From contig BRXU01000043.1 of NCBI GenBank assembly GCA_030267565.1, positions 496,001 to 560,000 of the forward strand: a stretch of 64,000 nucleotides of DNA, given 5' to 3'. The notes under the pieces were generated by a model. The model saw only the letters and a program-made list of their open reading frames with translations, was not told the origin of the DNA and did no database searches. A program made the translations under genes and the position numbers. Source of the DNA: Pleodorina starrii. Taxonomy: Eukaryota > Chlorophyta > Chlorophyceae > Chlamydomonadales > Volvocaceae. This document shows, piece by piece, positions 58,229 to 64,000 of the stretch (position 1 is the stretch's first letter; each line of letters starts with the position of its first letter).

Positions 58229-61131
58229 AGCATCTCGCGGCGGCGGGTTGACGATGTCTGGTCGGAGGTGGAGCGGCCGGACCCGGGCGATGGGAGACGG
58301 AGTGGGTCCACGTGACGCCGCCTCGTAGTGGGTGACCCCCGGGATCGGATCGGATCGGATCGGATCGGGGGCACTGACAGCGGACCTCGACTAGCTGTCC
58401 TTGTGTACCGGTATGTGGGTGTGTGGGCGGGGCGCGCATCGGGCCTTTTTGCCTGAGCCGAGTTGCAGCGGGTGCGTGATTGGCTGAGGCTGTGTGATGG
58501 CTGACAGCAGGATTGGGGGCGTGCGGGACGGGACGAAGAACGCGTATGTGTGTGTGTGTGCGTGCGTGTGCGTTGTTGCATTGCATTCGTTGGGGCTGCT
58601 GGCAAGGGCGCGGAGCAAGTTGCGGCGGTAGTTGAACAGCGGTTGACGGTTGCCAGTGGTGACCCGATGACGGCAAGAGCTTGTTGTATGGCTGCGGGCT
58701 GAGGGCGGCGCCCTCAGTGTTGAACTGGTGAGCAGTTCAGTCAGCCAGGTGGGCCCAGTCCGGCGCGCGTACGCGATTACTGACGAATACCGTGTGGGTG
58801 TTTCTTTTGTGGCAGTGTGTATCATATGTTCTTCTGTGTGTGTGTACCTTTGTTGTTAGCTCGCAGCCGCTTCTATTCAGCTGGGCCAGTCCCTTTCCCT
58901 GACCGGACCAGACCGAAACGGCGCCCCGGAATGTGGAAATTTTGGTTGGGTTGGTGATCGCTGGACGTTGCAATGGCTACGGACCTGACTGCAGTGACCC
59001 GCTGCCTGGGTAGGTGTGCGCGCGCAAGCCTCAGGCCATATCCTTATAGCCTATGGTCCGGCCCTTGCCTTGCCTTGCCTTGCCTTGCCTTGCCTGACTT
59101 GATGCGCCCTCGCTGGCACGTGGCACGTGGGAGCTCTCTGATGGATGGATGATCGGGGCCTCGGGGAGCCGGCGGGTTTGGGGCCAGGGCCAAAGCATCC
59201 AGTTGTGGGCGCTTGTTTTGTATCCCGGCTGGTCTTGTGCACATCTGGATGGCTTGGCGTGGCGGCAAGGACATGTGGAGCTGCACGGAGAATTTTCGTT
59301 AACTCGTGATAACTATAACTGGAGTTGATATGCGTACGACGAAGATGCGGCTCTGTGGGTTTATATATTGCATACGCGCGCGTGCACGTGGGTGTGGTTG
59401 CGGTTGCGGGTGCAGCAACGGATACCGGTACCGTTGGCGGGGCGTGTTTGGCAGCGGGTGGGCTGCACCCCTTGCTTGGTGGCCCCGACGTGGAGGCGCT
59501 CCACTCGCGGCTTCCTACCAACCGGCAGCCTGCACGTTGGGCCATGCCGTCACGGCAGTTACGTCGATTGCATTTACGTCCATTGACCGGGAGGTGCGGA
59601 CAGGGCCCCCGCCCGCACTCCCGCGTGTCTTTGACCACCGCGCGTTTTTCTTGCTTACGTCTGATTGCACCGCTCCGACCGCCCATCTTCACCTTAGGAG
59701 CGTAACGTGGTTACACCTAGATATCATGTTACCATCTGCGTTGCGTTGGGTCTACTCTCTACTGAGTGTGGCCTGTCCTTGGTGGGGGGGGATCTACGGT
59801 ACAAGATCTATCGCGCAGAAAGAGAAATCTCCAATGCGCAATTGTTTGTTGTGGGTACGTGATGTGCAGTGTTGTTATGGCCGGTTGGGTTGGGTTGGGT
59901 TGCGGCGGGTGGCCTTCTGCGGCGAGCAGGCCTCGCCCGGGGCCCCGCTAGTTGCTGGGGCCTGATGCCTGCCGGCGTGCTTTTAGGAGGCGCGTCTTGA
60001 ATTGTTGAGTCGCCTACGGGTTGCTTGTGCTGGGGTTGTGCTACGGTTTTTGGGCGGGGCCTCGCTTGAGGTGACGCCGCCAGGGGGTTGTACTGGACTG
60101 ACATACCGGTAACGCACAATGAAAGGCGGACTGTAACGGTCGTCATCTGCGGCCACGGCTGCGCCTCATTCGCCCCGCATCATACACACCCCCACCGACC
60201 ATGCGACATGGCACTGGCGGCTGCGCACTGCTGCCTGGTGCTCGATTGGGACCGTGTGCTGTACAGCGGAACTGGAAGCAGCTTCGGAGCGCGGAGCCGC
60301 AGACCTCGGGAAATACACGACCAGGTATGTGGGCCCATGGGCGGCTGTCCGCCGGAGCTCAGCAGCCCCTGGGCAGCGCAGCGCAGCGAGTGACGAGAGA
60401 CAACATCAGTGCAATGCTGGCCCGCTGCTGGCCCTGCCGGCCGGCAAGTGTCACCAGAGCCGTGCTGCTTGCCTAACGGAGAGACGCAGCGCAGCTCGGA
60501 CGTCCCGCCGTGTCCCGCTTAGGGGTAAGAGGGAGGGGAAAGCGGGTTGCGAGAACGCGGTAGCTGTGGTAGCACGTAGGCGTCAGACAGCCCGAAGGGT
60601 CTGTCGAATTGCAGAGCCAGCGGGCCCGATGGCCTTGCACGAGAGCTGATACGACCAGGCGGAAAGAACGAGCCAGGCTAGACAGCACGAGCCATCCAGC
60701 CAGGAACGAGCGAACCCGGAGCTTAGAGACCCTTGACCACCGGGGAACTAGATAATAGCCTCCCCAACTGGAAACGTGTCGTGGCCATCCACAAAGAGGA
60801 CGTGTTGAGCGCTCACCCAGCGTCTGCCGTACGACTTAGTAATACAGCAACTTGCAGCTGATTTTTTTTTGCCGTTTACTCAATACTCGCCCATCAATTC
60901 TGCGTAAGACGCATGTATATGTTTCCTAATGCTGGCTGTCTCAATTCGATCTCGGTCGTGGTTGCCAACAATAGTCAGCCCCGAGCCGCCCGAAAGCCAC
61001 TACTGACATCTCTGACTGACAGTTTCTTATAACACGCTCATCATATCTGATAAGTTAATTACTGACGTTGAAGCCGCTCGATTGCTTAGTCCTTGGCAGC
61101 AATCTGCGGGTGGAAAAGCCCTTTTCCCGCA
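58229..61131. other. Intergenic region after the ammonium transporter
   Basis: Begins with the transporter 3' UTR. Holds (ATCGG)n at about 58346-58369, (GT)n near 58546, (CCTTG)n at about 59064-59094 and the repeat copy at 60557. I found no TGTAA close to the stop; the first seen is near 60133. Open frames around 59300-59970 and 60200-60650 have no recognisable family. Confidence 0.45.
60557..60715 (+). repeat. Dispersed repeat copy B (possible tRNA-derived SINE)
   Basis: Shares blocks with 48372-48535. It contains TAGCTGTGGTAG, resembling a polymerase III A box, and TGTCGAATTGC about 40 bases on, resembling a B box core (TCGAAT). The tRNA origin is inference. Confidence 0.4.
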
Positions 61132-62512
61132 ATGGAGAACACCTTACCTCCTGGCTTCGACCCTGCTCCTGAGGCGCTTGTGGCTGTCATGGATGCCTCC
61201 TGTTCCCTGGCGGGACCCGTCACTGCAGCTCCGGCACCGCCAGCCGAGCCTCTCCCCCTGCTGGGCCTCCTTCCGACACACCTGTTGGAAGCCGTGCTGA
61301 TGCGCCTGGACTGGTGGGTGGGCGGAAGGGGGGGTTGGTGCCTAGCGGGTGACTGGGCAGGTGGGCCCGCGTGGGTTAAGGGCTCTCTGAACTCGTATGA
61401 GGGTGTTCTGCGGGAGCGGGAAGATGCAAGCCGCGGGCAGCCCTTTGCGGTCCTGCACTCCGGGCACGTCTCGCAGCCCCGCCGGCGCCGCATGCCCCCT
61501 GCCGGCACGCGGTTGCCCCGCGGCGGCTGCAGCACGGCTAGTCGTGGCGTTTACGACGGACCGTATGCGCCGTATAGTTCATGGGCGCGTGCTCAAGGCC
61601 GCGAGGGGCACTGCACGGCCGTCTTCTGGATGGCCGGGAGCCCGGGACGTAACCCTCAACCAAACCTGCCATGGCACTGCTGGAAATGCTCCCGCCGGAC
61701 GCCCAGGGCGGCCTCAGGGTCTGCAGCCACCGCCCCCAGCGAGGTGGCCGCTGACTGCTTTGCTGACAGCGCCCGGGCCGGGACGGCGTTGGGGCACTCG
61801 CTGCCGCCTGGCCTTGTTTCCCCTTGCTCCTCTCCCCCTTCTCCCTTGGGGCCACACTTCCTCAAGATGTCCTCCCACCCCCTCTTCTCTCCTGCCTTGT
61901 CAACCCCTCCCTTCTCCCTTCTCCTCCCCCCCCACGCGCACACCCTCACACCCTCACCCACACCCGCACCCGCAGCCGCTCCCTGGCCGCCTGCTGCGCC
62001 GCGTGCCGGGCCCTGCGCTCGGCTGCCGGGTCGGAGGCGCTGTGGGCCGCACAGATACACCGCGAGTTCGGAATGCAGCTGCCCTCGCCCTTGGCCCCGC
62101 CCTCGGCCCCGCGTCCGCCAGCCCCGGGCACTTCACAACAGCCGCAGCTGCCGCAGCTGCCACAGCCGGCCTGGGCCCCGGTTGCTCCGGAACCAACAGG
62201 GGGTGATGACGCCCCCCTAGCCGCCACCGACAACGACGATCCTAAACCCACCACCCCCGTAACGGCGGAGCCTTCGCTGCGGCCGGTCTCGCCTGCGGCG
62301 AGTTCACTGTCACGGGCAGCAGCGGCCGCGGCGGCGGTGGAGCGCCACGAATCTGCCCAGTCTGCGTTCGGGCGGCTGGCGGTGGGTCGTCCGGACATCT
62401 GGGCCGTCCTTGCACGTGTTGCCGTGTTGTCCTATCCTGTTGTTCCGCTTTCGGTTGGTCGCCGGAGAAGTCCCTCTCCTTCCTGCTGCCCCATTGCTTG
62501 CCCGCTGCTTCC

Positions 62513-62553
<41 letters not shown>

Positions 62554-63052
62554 GAGCGTGCAGTACAAGATCCTGCCCTTCTGGGGGCCACCACCCGCCC
62601 CCGCCCCCTCCCCCGCCCCCTTCCCCGCCCCATCGGTGCGGTATATCATCCATATTACCCTCCCCTCCCCTCCCCCCTCCCCTCCTCCCCCCTATCCTCC
62701 CCTCCCCCGCCTGCTGCTCCTGCTGCTCCCCAGCTGAGCCCCCTCGCCCGGCACCTGCTGTACGTGAGCTGTTTCGAGCGGGTGGTGGGATCCGTCACGA
62801 GCTGGAGAGTGAGGGTGGCGCTGCTGAGGAGGGGGAGGGGGAGGGCGGCCGGGAGGGAAGGGCCGCAGCCCGGGGGGACGGACAGCGCGGGTGCTGGTGC
62901 TGGGGCTGGTGGTGGTGGTGCGGTGGAAGTGTTGCGCGTGTCGGAGTGTCGGTGCACGGGAGTGGCCCTCAACCCGCAGAGCGCGTGGCTGCGTTTCCGG
63001 CTGCCCGGCTGGGTGCGGACGGCGGCGGAGGAGCAGCCGGCGTGGGAGCCAG
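61132..63052 (+). CDS. F-box protein, 3' end not found
   Basis: Exons: 61132-61313 (MENTLPPGFDPAPEAL), 61976-62381 and 62734-63052, joined in consistent phase, the last ending at a GTGGGT donor, so the gene continues. Residues about 45-95 form an F-box: LLPTHLLEAVLMRLD, split by intron 1, then RSLAACCAACRALRSAAGSEALW. F-box proteins bind SKP1 in SCF ubiquitin ligases and use the rest of the chain to hold substrates. After the F-box come a Pro/Gln-rich linker and, in exon 3, LSPLARHLLYVSCFERVVG and RCTGVALNPQSAWLRFRLPG, which I cannot assign to a substrate-binding repeat. The remaining exons are probably beyond 63052, in the window's end or outside it. The introns are C- and G-rich. Confidence 0.7.
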
Positions 63053-64000
63053 GTGGGTGGGGGGGGGGGGCGGGGTTAGGGCGGGTGCTAGGGCACGAGT
63101 GGCCGCAGGAAGTTGGGTTGTGGAAAATCAAACCGGGCGGGAAAGGGGTGGAGGGAGGGGTGCGGTGTGGTGGCATGCAGGGCCGTGGGTTGCCGAGGGA
63201 GCCCCCACCCCTCTCACCCCCGGGGGCGCGGGGGCGCGGGGTGATGGGGTGGGTCGGGCTTCTCCTGAAAGCCGCTATTCGGTTCGGGTTCGGGTTACGT
63301 GGCCTGGTAGCGCCGGCCCCGGCGCCTGCCCCGGATCATCACTCACCACTCACCACCATTGAACTTGATTGACCTCACCTCACCCCACCTCACCTCACCT
63401 CATCCTGGTTGGGCCCCGCTGCCGCCGCCGCTGCCGTCACCGGCGCACCCGCGCCCCAGCCGCCCACCCAATCGCACCGCATAACCGCATCAACCCCCCC
63501 GTGTGCCGCCACCGCCACCGCCCCCGCAACGGAGCCTCTCTGTAGAGTGAGGTCTTCATCGCCAACTCGCCAACATACCACATATCACACACATGCATAC
63601 ATACCCACTCACTGACCCGGACGCACCCTTCGCACCCTTCGCAACCCGTCATCCGCCCTCCCCCATCCGCATACCCTACCCCCCTTCCCACTCCCCCTTC
63701 AACCCGCCCGCAGCACCAGTCTTCCTTAACCCCCTTTACCCAAACCTGCAAACCCTCCCCCCCTGACTTGTGCACGGGGTGATCGGGGGGTGCACAGGCG
63801 ACACGTGCAGCGGCAGCGGGGGCGCATACGGACAGGAAGGCGAGCCGTACATGGTGAGGCTGTCGTACGTAATTGCCGGTAATCATGCCGTACATGTTGT
63901 GGGTTGTACGTACGGTAATAGGCGAACGGTAAGGACTGGTCACTGGGCGGCTCGGGGGGATTTCCGCCGGCTGATGGGTCCACACCCGTGTGCAGTGCTG
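63053..64000. other. Probable intron or 3' part of the F-box gene
   Basis: GC-rich with CCTCACCTCACC repeats near 63374-63400 and CA-rich sequence near 63585. No further exon could be fixed, and no gene is recognised on the minus strand. Confidence 0.35.

Overview
The window looks like nuclear DNA of a volvocine green alga (Chlamydomonas/Volvox relatives). It has GC-rich exons split by many short introns with GTGAGT, GTACG or GTGGGG donors and pyrimidine-rich (G)CAG acceptors. It also has Ala/Gly/Ser/Gln-rich low-complexity coding exons, abundant microsatellites, TGTAA polyadenylation motifs and a PAS-linked class III cyclase. Species cannot be named from sequence alone. All exon models were read by eye; each assembled model was checked for consistent splice phase.

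Layout. 317-7907 (minus): a 12-exon tyrosinase/hemocyanin-type copper protein whose third intron carries a 686-bp inverted-repeat transposon (5191-5876). About 8727-16067: an apparently intact LINE retrotransposon made of four near-identical 459-464-bp monomers, ORF1 and ORF2; the two ORFs share a frame and are separated by one UAG. 16519-17062 (plus): start of an unrecognised gene. 17882-23090 (plus): a coiled-coil protein gene with a 340-bp pure purine tract in its last intron. 23091-30279: a 7-kb convergent intergenic region with microsatellites, a 5'-truncated LINE fragment and a frameshifted coding-like stretch. 30280-45699 (minus): a 16-exon gene for a very large (about 2,645 residues) PAS-cyclase. 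46038-46624 (minus) and 48608-49465 (plus): two small unrecognised two-exon genes around an AT-rich, repeat-containing region. 50128-51589 (plus): a DUF2177 membrane protein. 54642-58228 (plus): a nine-exon ammonium transporter. 61132 onward (plus): an F-box protein gene, incomplete here.

The genes do not form an operon or an evident pathway. The most unusual items are the LINE, whose endonuclease start can only be reached by reading through a stop or by non-AUG initiation; its tandem 5' monomers, which resemble promoter monomers of some mammalian L1s; the intronic inverted-repeat element with arrays of TTTGCGAG; and the cyclase, whose specificity and transition-state residues are non-canonical and which has a 1,213-codon disordered exon.
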